Counted from the stretch's first letter, positions 52,358-61,496 are shown. The stretch: 64,000 nucleotides of DNA from Corallococcus carmarthensis (GCF_003611695.1 NZ_RAWE01000020.1:1-64000); one strand, 5' to 3'. Notes: generated by a model not told the origin, from the sequence alone. Numbers and translations: made by a program.

Positions 52358-53563
52358 CTAGCGACCCGCGTCCGCGCCGCCGCCCGTGCCCTGAGGAGGC
52401 GCCAGCGGCATGGCTTCGTCCTGGCGCTTCTTCAGTTCGGCGGGCTTGGGCTGGATGGGCATGCCGTCGCGCAGCTGCTGCACGCCGCTGATGACCACCT
52501 GTGTGCCCGCATCCAGGCCGTTCAGCACCTCGTAGTCGTTGCCCTCGACGAGCCCCAGCGTCACCGGCTGGCGCTTCACCACGGTGCCGGCGTCGCCCTC
52601 ACCCACCACCATGGCGAAGGACTGGCTGCCCTGCCGCGTCACCGCGGTGGTGGGCATCTTCAAGGTGTCGCGCACGTCATAGACGAGCTGCGCGCGCACC
52701 AGCTGGCCGGCCCTGAGGCCCACGGTGTTCGCGAAGTCGGCCTGCACCTCCACCAGCTGCGTGTTGGGGTCGGGCGTGGTGGCGACGAAGGAGGCGGGGG
52801 CGCGGACGATGGGCTCTCCGTCCTCGTTGAGCACCTCCAGCGGCGTCTGCCCCACCTTCACGCGCGAGGCCTGGTCCACCGGCACCTGCACGGACAGCTC
52901 CAGCGCGCGGCTCTGGTCCAGGATGGTGAGCGCCGTCTGCGGTGTCACGTAGTCGCCCAGCTTCACGGGGATGTCGCCCACGATGCCGTCGAAGGGGGCG
53001 CTCACGTTGAAGAAGCCCAGCTGCACCTGCTGGTTCTGGATTTGCGCTTCCGCCGCCTGGGCCTGGGCCTCGGATTGCGCCGCCTGGGCCACGGCCTGCT
53101 CGTAGTCCTGGCGGCTGACGAGTCCTTCCCTGAGCAGCTGCGCGCTGCGCTCGCGCGTCCTGCGCGCGTATTCGCGGTTGGCGACGGCGGAGGCCTTCTG
53201 GGCCTGGGTGGCGCGCAGGGTGGCCTGCTCCTGGCGCGGATCCACCACGAGCAGCACGTCTCCGGTTTTCACCCGCTGACCGGGGCGGGCGGGGATCTTC
53301 TGGATGTAGCCGGCGACCTGCGGGACGACGGTGATGCTGCTGCGGGAGATGAGGGTGCCCACGTACTCGCGGGTGTCGCGCACCGGGCCGGGCTTCACCG
53401 CCATCACCTGCACGGGCACGGGCTTGCCGCCGCCCTGGCTCTGCTGGCCGGACCGGGGGCCGCCTCCGGGCGTGGCCTGGCCGGGGTCCTTGCCGCCACT
53501 GCACCCGCCCGCCAGCGCGAGGACGAGCCCCCACGCGCCCCAACCGCCCCTCACCAATCGCAT
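52358..53563 (-). CDS. RND efflux periplasmic adaptor (MFP) lipoprotein
   Basis: This encodes 401 residues. Lipobox (LALAGGCSG), a Gly-rich linker, then a membrane-fusion protein: barrel-sandwich (YVGTLISRSSITVVPQVAGY), a coiled-coil hairpin (QLLREGLVSRQDYEQAVAQA) and VSAPFDGIVGDIPVKLGDYV. It bridges pump and TolC channel. Overlaps the TolC gene by 13 bp. Confidence 0.93.
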   Translation of the reverse strand: MRLVRGGWGAWGLVLALAGGCSGGKDPGQATPGGGPRSGQQSQGGGKPVPVQVMAVKPGPVRDTREYVGTLISRSSITVVPQVAGYIQKIPARPGQRVKTGDVLLVVDPRQEQATLRATQAQKASAVANREYARRTRERSAQLLREGLVSRQDYEQAVAQAAQSEAQAQAAEAQIQNQQVQLGFFNVSAPFDGIVGDIPVKLGDYVTPQTALTILDQSRALELSVQVPVDQASRVKVGQTPLEVLNEDGEPIVRAPASFVATTPDPNTQLVEVQADFANTVGLRAGQLVRAQLVYDVRDTLKMPTTAVTRQGSQSFAMVVGEGDAGTVVKRQPVTLGLVEGNDYEVLNGLDAGTQVVISGVQQLRDGMPIQPKPAELKKRQDEAMPLAPPQGTGGGADAGR

Positions 53564-55152
53564 GCTGCCTCCGACAGGAATGCATCCACCTGCGCCTGGC
53601 GGAACTGGAAGTCGCGGATGACGAGCTCCAGTTCGGCCTGCCGCAGGGCCCCGGCCGCGTCCACCAGTTCGAGGCTCGTTCCGGTGCCCACCTCGAAGCT
53701 GCGGCGGGTGAGCCGGTCGTTCTCTTCCGCGAGTCCGCGCTCACGCTCCGCCAGGTCGCGCGTCGCCTGGGTCACCTGCACGGCGCGCTTCGCCTGGGTG
53801 ACCTCCACGGCGATGTTGCGCTCGCGGTGGGTGACCTCCGCGCGGGCCTGCTCCAGCTGTCCGCGCGCCTGGCGCAGGAGGCCTTCGCGCGCGCCGCCGT
53901 CCCAGAAGGGCAGCACCAGGCTGGCGCCGAGGTTCCAGATGGGGACCTCCGCGAAGCCCGGGTTGACGGTGAGCGCGGTGGTGGTGCTGGTGATCTCCAG
54001 GGTGGGCGCGTACTGGCGCTTCACCTCGCCGATGGCGCGCTCGGCCACCACCTGGCGTGAGCGCGCGGCGGCGATGTCCGGGCGGTTCTCCAGCGACTCC
54101 AGCGTGCGGCAGGCCGCCTTGGCGCCCTGGAGCAGCGTGTTGAGCTCCAGGCCGGGCTTGAGGCCCACGGGGGTCGGGGTGCCCAGGGCCAGGCCCAGGG
54201 ACTCGCGCGCCTGACGCAGGTTCTCGTCGCCGGTGACGACGTTGCGGCGGGCGCTCTGGGCGTCCTGTTCCACTCGGACGACGTCCAGGCGGGTGCCGGC
54301 GCCCAGCTCGAAGCGGCGCTGCGCGAGGGCCAGCCGCTCCAGCGCGGTGCGCAGGTTGACGCGGTTGACCTCCGCTAGCCGCTCGTTGGAGGAGACGGAG
54401 ACGAGCGCCTGCGCGAGGCCGCGGGTGAGCTGCCGGCGCGTCTCCGCGAGCGACAGGTTGGCGGTGCGCCGCGACTCCTTCGCGCTGCCCAGGGCGTAGA
54501 GGTTGGCCAGGTCCACCACGGGCACGTTCGCGGTGAGCACGCCGATGCCCAGCAACTGCGTGGGCGTGAAGCCTCCGGCGCCGCTGACGCCGCCGCCCAC
54601 GCCGCCGCCCACGCCGCCGCCCACGGCGGGGATGTCCGGGTTGAGCACGTTGTATTGGACGGACAGGTCGCCCGTGACGGAGGGCAGCAGGTTGGCGAGC
54701 GCGATGCGCCACGTGCCCGCGGCGACTTCAAGCTGGCCCAGGGCCGCCTGGAGGTCGGTGGAGCGCTGGCGCAGGAGCGTGAGCGCTTCGTTCCAGGACT
54801 GGAGTTGCTGGGGCGCGGGAGGCGCGGGAGCGAGCAGTGGATCCGACACGTTCGCCTGGAAGGGCGGTGGCACTTCCGGGACGTCGTCCGGGTTCGGGGA
54901 CGCAGGCGCGCGGGGCCGCCCGGGCCGCGGCGGGGCGGGAGCCCGCGGCGCGTTGGGAGCCTGGGCGTTCGGCGCGGGCTTGTTGGGCGCGGGTGCGGAC
55001 GGCGTGGGTGGCGGAGGCGCGGGGGGTGCGCGCTGCGGTGGCGCGGTGTATTGCGCGAGGACCGTCTGGGATTGTCCGGAGCCGGGCTGAGCTGCCGCCG
55101 CGCCGGGGATTCCGGCGGGAACCAGCAGGGCTGCGAACACAAGCGCGTTCAT
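53551..55152 (-). CDS. TolC-family outer-membrane channel
   Basis: This encodes 533 residues. A signal peptide (cleavage near AAA-QPG) is followed by an unusually long Pro/Ala-rich segment (about 35-110), then a duplicated TolC helical region, for example ARRSFEVGTGTSLELVDAAG and ALAQRRFELGAGTRLDVVRV. The exit channel of the tripartite pump. GGGGAG 8 nt before the ATG. First gene of the probable six-gene unit. Confidence 0.92.
   Translation of the reverse strand: MNALVFAALLVPAGIPGAAAAQPGSGQSQTVLAQYTAPPQRAPPAPPPPTPSAPAPNKPAPNAQAPNAPRAPAPPRPGRPRAPASPNPDDVPEVPPPFQANVSDPLLAPAPPAPQQLQSWNEALTLLRQRSTDLQAALGQLEVAAGTWRIALANLLPSVTGDLSVQYNVLNPDIPAVGGGVGGGVGGGVSGAGGFTPTQLLGIGVLTANVPVVDLANLYALGSAKESRRTANLSLAETRRQLTRGLAQALVSVSSNERLAEVNRVNLRTALERLALAQRRFELGAGTRLDVVRVEQDAQSARRNVVTGDENLRQARESLGLALGTPTPVGLKPGLELNTLLQGAKAACRTLESLENRPDIAAARSRQVVAERAIGEVKRQYAPTLEITSTTTALTVNPGFAEVPIWNLGASLVLPFWDGGAREGLLRQARGQLEQARAEVTHRERNIAVEVTQAKRAVQVTQATRDLAERERGLAEENDRLTRRSFEVGTGTSLELVDAAGALRQAELELVIRDFQFRQAQVDAFLSEAACDW
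54587..54622 (-). repeat. 12-bp tandem repeat in TolC gene
   Basis: Three copies of ACGCCGCCGCCC, encoding GGGV repeats on the minus strand. They form a Gly-rich loop between beta strands. Confidence 0.75.
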
Positions 55153-55480
55153 AAGGAATGCTCCCCAGGTAGGGGCGAAGCCAGCCCCCCGCCACGGTTC
55201 GCGCCCCCTGGTGCTCCAGTGGACAACACAGACGGGCGAGGAAGTGATCAGCAGTCAATGACAGACCTCCCGCCAGGGGCTGGAGGTCCGGGGTTCCCCT
55301 TACGAACGCAAGGGCAGGGAAGATGGAGGGATTCGTGGAGACATGGCGCGTCCTGACGCTGGCTGGGATAAGGGAAGAGCCAACGTGCGTCACGAGCGCC
55401 AGGCGGGCGTCTGTCTTGAAGGGAGGGCGCGCGTTCAGCACGCCACGTCTGTCATGACCGCCGGGCCCGGAGGGCCCCTG
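55153..55480 (-). promoter_or_regulatory. Upstream region of TolC-RND operon, with inverted repeat
   Basis: 328 bp without a gene, between the DUF7660 stop and the TolC start. It contains an inverted repeat, GACCTCC-N11-GGAGGTC (55264-55288), a possible operator for a regulator not in the window, and no clear -10/-35. TTGACT on the minus strand lies near 55255, without a matching -10. Confidence 0.4.
55463..55477 (-). terminator. Possible terminator after DUF7660 gene
   Basis: GGGCCC GGA GGGCCC is a 6-bp palindromic stem 4 bp past the DUF7660 stop, read on the minus strand. It is short and has no T-run, so it is weakly supported. Confidence 0.35.
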
Positions 55481-55765
55481 TCACTCGTAGATCTTGCCTG
55501 CGTACAGGATGGTCGCGCACCGGTGCCAGGGATTGGCGGAGAGGCCCCGTTCCCCGGTGTCCTCGGCCCAGGCCGCGCCCGCTTCGAGGAACGCCCCGAT
55601 GGTGACGTTCTCCCAGCCGAGGGGGCCCGGTGAGTACGGAGCCGGAGGGAGCCGTGCTGCTTCCGCGCGGTCCGCCTCGAAGTCCTCCCTCAACGCCTGG
55701 ACGAAGCGCAGGAAGGAGGGCTCGTCCGTGACTTCTTCCAGCAACTCGTGCAGCTCAGGGGCCAT
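55481..55765 (-). CDS. DUF7660 family protein
   Basis: This encodes 94 residues, acidic and soluble: LHELLEEVTDEPSFLRFVQA, then GWENVTIGAFLEAGAAWAED and the end ATILYAGKIYE, which are hallmarks of the DUF7660 family. The function is unknown; such small acidic proteins are often found next to toxin-like genes. The ATG at 55765 has GGAGGA 5 nt upstream. It overlaps the upstream lipoprotein gene by 11 bp. Confidence 0.8.
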   Translation of the reverse strand: MAPELHELLEEVTDEPSFLRFVQALREDFEADRAEAARLPPAPYSPGPLGWENVTIGAFLEAGAAWAEDTGERGLSANPWHRCATILYAGKIYE

Positions 55766-56327
55766 GGCGTCCTCCGGTTCCCGCATCCAGGCTGGGCGCC
55801 TGGAGGAACGGCAAGGGCACGGATCCATCGGGTGCATCGAAGGACCGGCCAACTTCCGACGTGGGGACCAGGATGCCGGGGCCGGCATCCGTTGGCATCA
55901 GCGACCCATCCGGTTCGCCATCCCGGAGGCGGCGGAGGATCCGGCCATCGCTTCCGACCGCGTACTGCGCGCCCGAGTGCAGCGCGGGAACGGTCAGGCC
56001 ACAGGCCCGAGGATCTTCATCCATCCGGACGAAGGTGATGCCTTGCCGCTGAATGACCCTGTACCGGTGTGACTCGCGCCGGTCGACGCATGGGGTGTTG
56101 GCATCTTGTGGGCCCAGGAAGTCGGCGGCGGCGGCTTCGAGCGCATGCAGGACGGTGCCGTTCAGCTCGACCGTGCCGCCATCCGCCCCCACTTCCACGG
56201 CGGGCTGACCGAAGAAGTGGGGGAACTCGATGGACGCGTCATTTGTCCACGCATCACGCGTGGGCGTGGACCGCAGGCAGCCCGCGAGGAGCAACGCCGC
56301 CGGAATCATGAAGTGCTTTGTCGCCAT
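55755..56327 (-). CDS. Lipoprotein of unknown function
   Basis: This encodes 190 residues with a lipobox (ALLLAGCLRS). The mature region has alternating beta-like segments (VELNGTVLHALEAAAADF, YRVIQRQGITFVRMD) and two more Cys, and a Pro/Asp-rich tail. I recognise no family. It lies between the JAB-like gene (32 bp upstream) and DUF7660 (overlap), so it belongs to one small operon. Confidence 0.65.
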   Translation of the reverse strand: MATKHFMIPAALLLAGCLRSTPTRDAWTNDASIEFPHFFGQPAVEVGADGGTVELNGTVLHALEAAAADFLGPQDANTPCVDRRESHRYRVIQRQGITFVRMDEDPRACGLTVPALHSGAQYAVGSDGRILRRLRDGEPDGSLMPTDAGPGILVPTSEVGRSFDAPDGSVPLPFLQAPSLDAGTGGRHGP

Positions 56328-56359
56328 GCGCCCTCTTCGTGAATGCCCCGACCTCGCCC

Positions 56360-57091
56360 CTAGTGGCGGTCGATCCGATAGTGCTGCGCGTCGATCCAGC
56401 TCACGCTGCCAATGGATTGGCGGCGCCATTGATTCCGCTCCTGGGTCCACTTCGACAGGTCGCCGGTCGTGGGCGTGTACTGGAAGAAGCCGTCGCAGGT
56501 CGGGTTCGCGGGGTCACTCGATGCCGAGAAGAAGGCCACGAGGGACAGTCGCAACATTCCTGCTTTCGTCTTCACCTCCCATCCATGCTCCAGTCCCATG
56601 GTGACGATGTAGCGGATGTCCTGCTCCGTGAGTTCGCCTTCGTAGGGATGCGTGTGGAGCAGGTACACGTATCCCAGGCTCCCGGGAGGGTAGCGGGCGT
56701 CGTCCACCTTGGGAGGCAGGCGGCAGCTCCGTTTGCCACGCGCGTCCTGGATCGTGGTTACGGACATCATGCTCATCTCGAACCGCTCGTCGGGCGTGTA
56801 GTAGACCCACGCGCAATACTCCTGCGACAGGTCCCATCTCAGCCGGAAGTTCATGTCCGACTTCCGCCCTGCCGTGGCATGCGGCTGCTTCAGCATCATC
56901 GAGCAGGCGGAGATGAGCGCGTCCGAGTAGGTGTTGAATGGTCCGAAGCCCGGCATGGGGCCCGGGATGCGTTCGGGAATGTCGCGAGCGTTGATCTGGA
57001 CGACCCCGGGTGTCGCCGCAGTCTGCGCGCAGGCCAGCGCGAAGAGCCGCGACGAAGCACCGAGAAGCCTTGCTCCGCCGCGCATCCTCAC
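56360..57091 (-). CDS. JAB/DUF4329-like protein, probably exported
   Basis: This encodes 243 residues. An Arg-rich N-terminus with a hydrophobic segment and Cys (LFALACAQ) suggests export. The centre has WVYYTPDERFEMSMMSV, and LLHTHPYEGELTEQDIRYI, which resembles the JAMM zinc site (His-x-His-Pro ... Thr/Ser-x2-Asp) of DUF4329/JAB-type domains found in polymorphic toxins. The spacing between the second His and the Thr is six rather than seven. Possibly a peptidase or isopeptidase. GTG at 57091 overlaps the cytochrome stop; an ATG at 57085 is possible. Confidence 0.6.
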   Translation of the reverse strand: MRMRGGARLLGASSRLFALACAQTAATPGVVQINARDIPERIPGPMPGFGPFNTYSDALISACSMMLKQPHATAGRKSDMNFRLRWDLSQEYCAWVYYTPDERFEMSMMSVTTIQDARGKRSCRLPPKVDDARYPPGSLGYVYLLHTHPYEGELTEQDIRYIVTMGLEHGWEVKTKAGMLRLSLVAFFSASSDPANPTCDGFFQYTPTTGDLSKWTQERNQWRRQSIGSVSWIDAQHYRIDRH

Positions 57092-59148
57092 TGCGCCGGA
57101 ATCATGCCCAGCCGCTGCTTCGCGAATTTGTTCTGCGGGTCGAACCGGAGCGCTTCCTCCAGCCGGTCCCGGCCCTTCTGCGCGTTGCCCTGCACCATGT
57201 ACAGGTCCGCCAGCCGCACCAGCACGTCCGCGTTGTAGGGCTGCAGGTCCAACGCCTGTTCGAACTCACGCGTCGCCGTGGTCACGTCCCGGCGGCGCAT
57301 GGCCAGTTGTCCCAGCATCACGTGCGGCTGCACCAGCCCGTGCGTCTCCGGATCCGTCGCCAGTGCCTGCAACGCCGGCATCGCGCGTGTGTCCCCGAAC
57401 GCCGCCAGCGTCAGCGCCGCGCCCTGCCGCACCCACAGCGAGCCGTCCTTCAACAACGGCACCAGGTCCTCCGTCGCCTCGCGCGCGTTCGCCGCGCCCA
57501 GCCCGTCGATGATGTCCGACCGCAACGTGCTGTCCGTCGTGCCCTTCAACGCCGCCCGCAGCGCCGGCACCGCGTCGTGCTTGAACCGGCGCGCCAGGAA
57601 CTTCGCCGCCGCGCCCCGCAGCGTGCCCGCCTCGGACGTGTCCGCCAGCACCGTCTCCAGCGCCCCACGGCTCTGCGCCGCCGTCTTCTCGTCGAACGCG
57701 TCCGCCAATCGCAACCGCCGCTGCTGCCGCGCCTCCGCCTTCGGCCACCACTTCGTCAGCGATGCCTGCATCGCGTCCGGCGTCTCCTTCGCGTGACAGG
57801 CATTGCACGCGTTGGGAATGTCGTGGCGCGCCGTGTTCTGGGGCGCAGGCACGTCCAGCGCGTGGTCCGCGAAGTGGTCCAACACCCCCGACACCACCGG
57901 CGGCATGTGACACGCCAGGCAGTCCTGCGCCGCCGCCGCCTTGTGGTGCGTGTGCTGCTCTCCCTGCGCCACCACCTCCTGATGACAACCCTGGCACGTG
58001 GACGCGTTCACCGACGTGCGCGCCGTCACCGGCTTCTGCTTCTTCACCTCGTTGGGCGCTCTCGCGTCGTGCGGCGCCGTGTGGCACGTCAGGCACGTGG
58101 CCCCGCCCTGCAGGTGGCACTTCGACTGGATGAGCGCCTGGTATTCGAAGCTGGAGGTGCTGGGGCGCCCGTCCGGGAAGAAGTCCCCGGAGCGCTCGTT
58201 GCCCACCAGCAACACCATGGGCTGATAGCTCGCGTCGTAGCGCTGGCCGGGCTGGAAACGGTGCTGCGCGTCCAGCATGGGGAACAACGTGCGGCGCGGC
58301 CCGTGGCACTGCGCGCACACCGCGAAGCCCTCGTCCTTCGACAGCTTCGCCGGCTGGATGATGTCCGCCGGCAGCTGCGACTCCGCGTGCCGCCCACCCG
58401 GGCCGTGGCAGGACTCGCACGCGACGCCCGCGTCCGCGAACTTCGTCTCCCACTGGTGGCTCGCCCGGTCATAGCGCGCGTCCAGCCCCGTCACGTGGCA
58501 GTCCAGGCACGCGTGCTGCGCGCTGCGGCGGAAGTTCGTCCAGAAGAACGGGTGGTCCGGCGACAGCGCCCCCTGCTTCTTCTCCGAGTAGTCCACCCAC
58601 TCGCTCTTGCCCGTGACGTGGAAGTACACCGGCATCACCTGCCAGCGGCCGTCCGGCAACAGCGTGATGGGGTCCTGCATCCGCTTGCCGCCCACCAGCC
58701 ACTGCACCGGCCACTCGCCCAGGTTCCCGTCCGAGCCCTTGGTGCGCATCAGGTAATGGCTGCCGTCGCGGCGCATCCACGCCTCGCTGGACTCGCCCTT
58801 GAAGTGCGTGCCCGCGGTGAACGTGCCCACCACATACGGCTTCGTCGCGGGCGACAGCGCCCGCGCGTGCCAGTCGTGCTTCCAACCCGTGTGCTGCTCC
58901 TCGTGGCAGTCCGCGCACACCTGCGAGCCCACGAAGGGGTTCGGCTTCGCGGATGGCGCCTCCACCGTCTTCACCGGCACGGGCGCGGCCACGCTCCCCG
59001 CGTCCAGCGGCGCCGCCGGAGCCTGAGCCGGTGCCCGGGCCACCGGCACGGGAGGCGAGGTCGCGGCCGTTGGGCGCAGGACGAAGAACAGACCCACCGC
59101 GAGAACCACCACCGCGAGGGCGACAAGGACAGGGCGAGAGGAGCGCAT
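57088..59148 (-). CDS. Octaheme c-type cytochrome with C-terminal HEAT/TPR repeats
   Basis: This encodes 686 residues. A membrane anchor or signal (PVLVALAVVVLAVGLFFVL) is followed by eight CxxCH heme-binding motifs: CADCH, CLDCH, CESCH, CAQCH, CLTCH, CQGCH, CLACH and CNACH. Then come HEAT-like repeats (about 520-610) and TPRs to the C-terminus. Periplasmic electron transfer or a cytochrome c554-type reductase is likely. The ATG at 59148 is preferred because an in-frame ATG at 59190 only adds a hydrophilic leader. Confidence 0.88.
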   Translation of the reverse strand: MRSSRPVLVALAVVVLAVGLFFVLRPTAATSPPVPVARAPAQAPAAPLDAGSVAAPVPVKTVEAPSAKPNPFVGSQVCADCHEEQHTGWKHDWHARALSPATKPYVVGTFTAGTHFKGESSEAWMRRDGSHYLMRTKGSDGNLGEWPVQWLVGGKRMQDPITLLPDGRWQVMPVYFHVTGKSEWVDYSEKKQGALSPDHPFFWTNFRRSAQHACLDCHVTGLDARYDRASHQWETKFADAGVACESCHGPGGRHAESQLPADIIQPAKLSKDEGFAVCAQCHGPRRTLFPMLDAQHRFQPGQRYDASYQPMVLLVGNERSGDFFPDGRPSTSSFEYQALIQSKCHLQGGATCLTCHTAPHDARAPNEVKKQKPVTARTSVNASTCQGCHQEVVAQGEQHTHHKAAAAQDCLACHMPPVVSGVLDHFADHALDVPAPQNTARHDIPNACNACHAKETPDAMQASLTKWWPKAEARQQRRLRLADAFDEKTAAQSRGALETVLADTSEAGTLRGAAAKFLARRFKHDAVPALRAALKGTTDSTLRSDIIDGLGAANAREATEDLVPLLKDGSLWVRQGAALTLAAFGDTRAMPALQALATDPETHGLVQPHVMLGQLAMRRRDVTTATREFEQALDLQPYNADVLVRLADLYMVQGNAQKGRDRLEEALRFDPQNKFAKQRLGMIPAQ

Positions 59149-59305
59149 CCGGAAGGTGCCGCCATGCTCCTCCCAAGCGCCGGGCGGCACAAGCGGCGCT
59201 CCGGGGGAGCCCGTCTCCTCCAGTGGACAACGACCTCCCAGGGAGGGCTGCGGTCCAGGCGAGCCCTGGATTAGGGTCCCCCTTCAATCGAAGGAGGCCG
59301 TGCCC

Positions 59306-60133
59306 ATGCCCATGCGGTCCGTGAATGGAACCCGGCTGTACTACGAGGACACCGGTGGCTCCGGGGACGTGGTCCTCTTCAGCCACGGGCTCCTCTGGAG
59401 CACCCGGCTGTTCGACCCTCAGGTGGAGGCCCTGCGAGGCCGCTTCCGCTGCATCGCGTATGACCACCGGGGACAGGGCCAGAGCGACGTGCCCCCCGAG
59501 TCCGTCATCGACATGGAGACGGTGTACGCGGACGCGGTGGCGCTCATCGAGTCCCTGGGCGTGGCGCCCGTCCACTTCGTGGGCCTGTCCATGGGCGGCT
59601 TCGTGGGCATGCGGCTCGCGGCGCGCCGGCCGGACCTGGTGCGCTCGCTGGTGCTCCTGGAGACGTCCGCCGACCCCGAGCCCACCGCCAACGTGCCGCG
59701 TTACACCGCGCTCAACCTGGTGGCGCGCTACGCGGGCCTGGCCCCCGTCACCACGCCGGTGATGCGCATCATGTTCGGCACATCGTTCCTTACCGACCCG
59801 GGCCGCTCGGAGGAGCGGGCGCTGTGGCGCGCGCGCCTCAAGGGCAACCGCCGCGACATCTACCGCGCCGTCAACGGCGTCATCAAACGCAAGGGCGTCC
59901 CGGACGAGCTGCCGCGCATCCGCACCCCCACGCTCGTCATCGTGGGGGAGGAGGACCGCGCCACGGTGCCGGCGAAGGCGGAGCGCATCCACTCCCTCAT
60001 CCCCGGCTCCCAGCTGGTGCGCCTGTCACGCGGGGGCCACTCCTCCACCGTGGAGGAGCCGGCGCTCGTCAACGCGGAGCTCGCCCCCTTCCTGACGCGG
60101 CACGCGTCCAACCAGGCCGCGCACGCGGGCTGA
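59306..60133 (+). CDS. Alpha/beta-hydrolase
   Basis: This encodes 275 residues. Triad: Ser95 (GLSMGGFVG), Asp217 (VGEEDRATVP) and His245 (RGGHSSTVEEP); oxyanion region SHGLLWS and CIAYDHRGQGQSD. It resembles 3-oxoadipate enol-lactonase and non-heme haloperoxidase-type hydrolases; the substrate is unknown. AAGGAGG lies 8 nt before the ATG at 59306. The next gene is 35 bp downstream. Confidence 0.88.
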   Translation: MPMRSVNGTRLYYEDTGGSGDVVLFSHGLLWSTRLFDPQVEALRGRFRCIAYDHRGQGQSDVPPESVIDMETVYADAVALIESLGVAPVHFVGLSMGGFVGMRLAARRPDLVRSLVLLETSADPEPTANVPRYTALNLVARYAGLAPVTTPVMRIMFGTSFLTDPGRSEERALWRARLKGNRRDIYRAVNGVIKRKGVPDELPRIRTPTLVIVGEEDRATVPAKAERIHSLIPGSQLVRLSRGGHSSTVEEPALVNAELAPFLTRHASNQAAHAG

Positions 60134-60168
60134 CGCTCCGTCAACCCAAGCCTTGAGGAGGCTTTCCC

Positions 60169-60453
60169 ATGCCAGTCGCGAAATGGAACGGTGTCGTGCT
60201 CGCGAAGAGCGACACCTACGAGACCGTGGAGGGCAACGTCTACTTCCCGCCCGACAGCCTGTCGCGCGAGCACTTCAAGCCCAGCGCCACGCATACCCAC
60301 TGCCCGTGGAAGGGCGAGGCGAGCTACTACTCCGTGGAGGTGGACGGGCAGACGAACGCCGACGCCGCCTGGTACTACCCGGAGCCCAAGCCGGCCGCGT
60401 CCAACATCAAAGGCTACGTGGCCTTCTGGAAGGGCGTGACGGTGGAGCGCTGA
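60169..60453 (+). CDS. DUF427 protein
   Basis: This encodes 94 residues. It has the DUF427 pattern: WNGVVLAKSDTYETVEGNVY, FPPDSL, THTHCPWKGEASYYSVEV, AWYYPEPKPAASNIKGYVAF. A small beta protein with unknown activity. GAGGAGG precedes the ATG. It follows the hydrolase gene and is probably co-transcribed; its stop is 2 bp from the convergent next gene. Confidence 0.9.
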   Translation: MPVAKWNGVVLAKSDTYETVEGNVYFPPDSLSREHFKPSATHTHCPWKGEASYYSVEVDGQTNADAAWYYPEPKPAASNIKGYVAFWKGVTVER

Positions 60454-60455
60454 CG

Positions 60456-61496
60456 TCAGAGGCCCAGCAGGTACTTGCCCCAGCGCACGCTGTTGCGCAT
60501 CTGCGTGACGATGAAGGCGGGCACCCACTGGATGAGGTTCGCCTCCGGCTGAACGCCGTAGCCGTTCCACAGGTCATCGTCGATGCGGTTGGGGTCCAGC
60601 GTCGTGGGGTAGGGCGCGGGCGTGCCGCCGAAGCACTCCCCTCGCGCGAAGAAGAGGCCCCACAGCGTGGCGGCCTCCGCGTGGTCGTCCGCGATGAGCC
60701 GCGTGTCCACGCCCAGCAGCGAGCCCACCAGCTTCCAGAAGGAGTACCAGCGCTGCTCGTTGTACTCGTAGTGCTTGTCCACCCACGCCTGCGCGACGAT
60801 GTATGAGAACGTCAGCAGCGTGAACGCGACGGCGCTCTGGTTGTAGCAACGCCGCCCCGTGTAGCCGGACCGGTAGTGGGCCAGCGCGGAGTTGTGCATC
60901 TGCGCCAGCAGCAGCGTCGTGGCCAGCGTGCGCGTGCTGTAGAGGCTGCCCCAGCCCATGTTCATGTTGCCGTAGAGGATGCGCAGCATGATCTGCGCGG
61001 TATCGATGACCCGGCGGGACACGATGGCCTTGAGCTTGCTGTGCGGGCGCTGCTCGAACAGCGACGACACGTCCTTGTGGTAGTACGTGGCCTTGAAGGA
61101 CACGCCCGCCAGCTGGTTCACGGACGTGGCCTGGAAGAAGACGTAGAAGGCCTCGTCGCGCGCGGCCTCGAAGTCGCGCAGGAACTGCGCGGAGGACCCC
61201 ACGCCCGTCACCGCCTGGGTGGCCACGGAGTCATGCGCGTAGAGCACCTTCGCGATCCGGTGGTCGCTGTACGTGTTGCCCCAGAAGCCCTCGATGGCGG
61301 AGAAGGCCTTCGATGCGGGGCGCCACGCGGTGCCGTTCACGCCGGGCGTCGTCCGCACATGCGTCTTCCAGTGCTGCCGCAGGTCCTCCATGAACTGCGG
61401 CTCCGCCGCGCTCATGATGCCGTACAGGCTGTTGGCTGCGTTGAGCGGGTCGCCCAGGATGGCGTCCAGGTTCTGGCCTCGGAAGATGAAGGGCAT
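60456..61496 (-). CDS. DUF2236-like protein (possible oxygenase)
   Basis: This encodes 346 residues, helical, without a signal peptide. The blocks QMHNSALAHYRSGYTG, TFSYIVAQAWVDKHYEY and RWYSFWKLVGSLLGVD resemble the DUF2236/MpaB-Lcp superfamily of heme-dependent oxygenases, but the match is partial. GGAGAG lies 10 nt before the ATG at 61496, and a candidate promoter lies upstream. Confidence 0.55.
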   Translation of the reverse strand: MPFIFRGQNLDAILGDPLNAANSLYGIMSAAEPQFMEDLRQHWKTHVRTTPGVNGTAWRPASKAFSAIEGFWGNTYSDHRIAKVLYAHDSVATQAVTGVGSSAQFLRDFEAARDEAFYVFFQATSVNQLAGVSFKATYYHKDVSSLFEQRPHSKLKAIVSRRVIDTAQIMLRILYGNMNMGWGSLYSTRTLATTLLLAQMHNSALAHYRSGYTGRRCYNQSAVAFTLLTFSYIVAQAWVDKHYEYNEQRWYSFWKLVGSLLGVDTRLIADDHAEAATLWGLFFARGECFGGTPAPYPTTLDPNRIDDDLWNGYGVQPEANLIQWVPAFIVTQMRNSVRWGKYLLGL

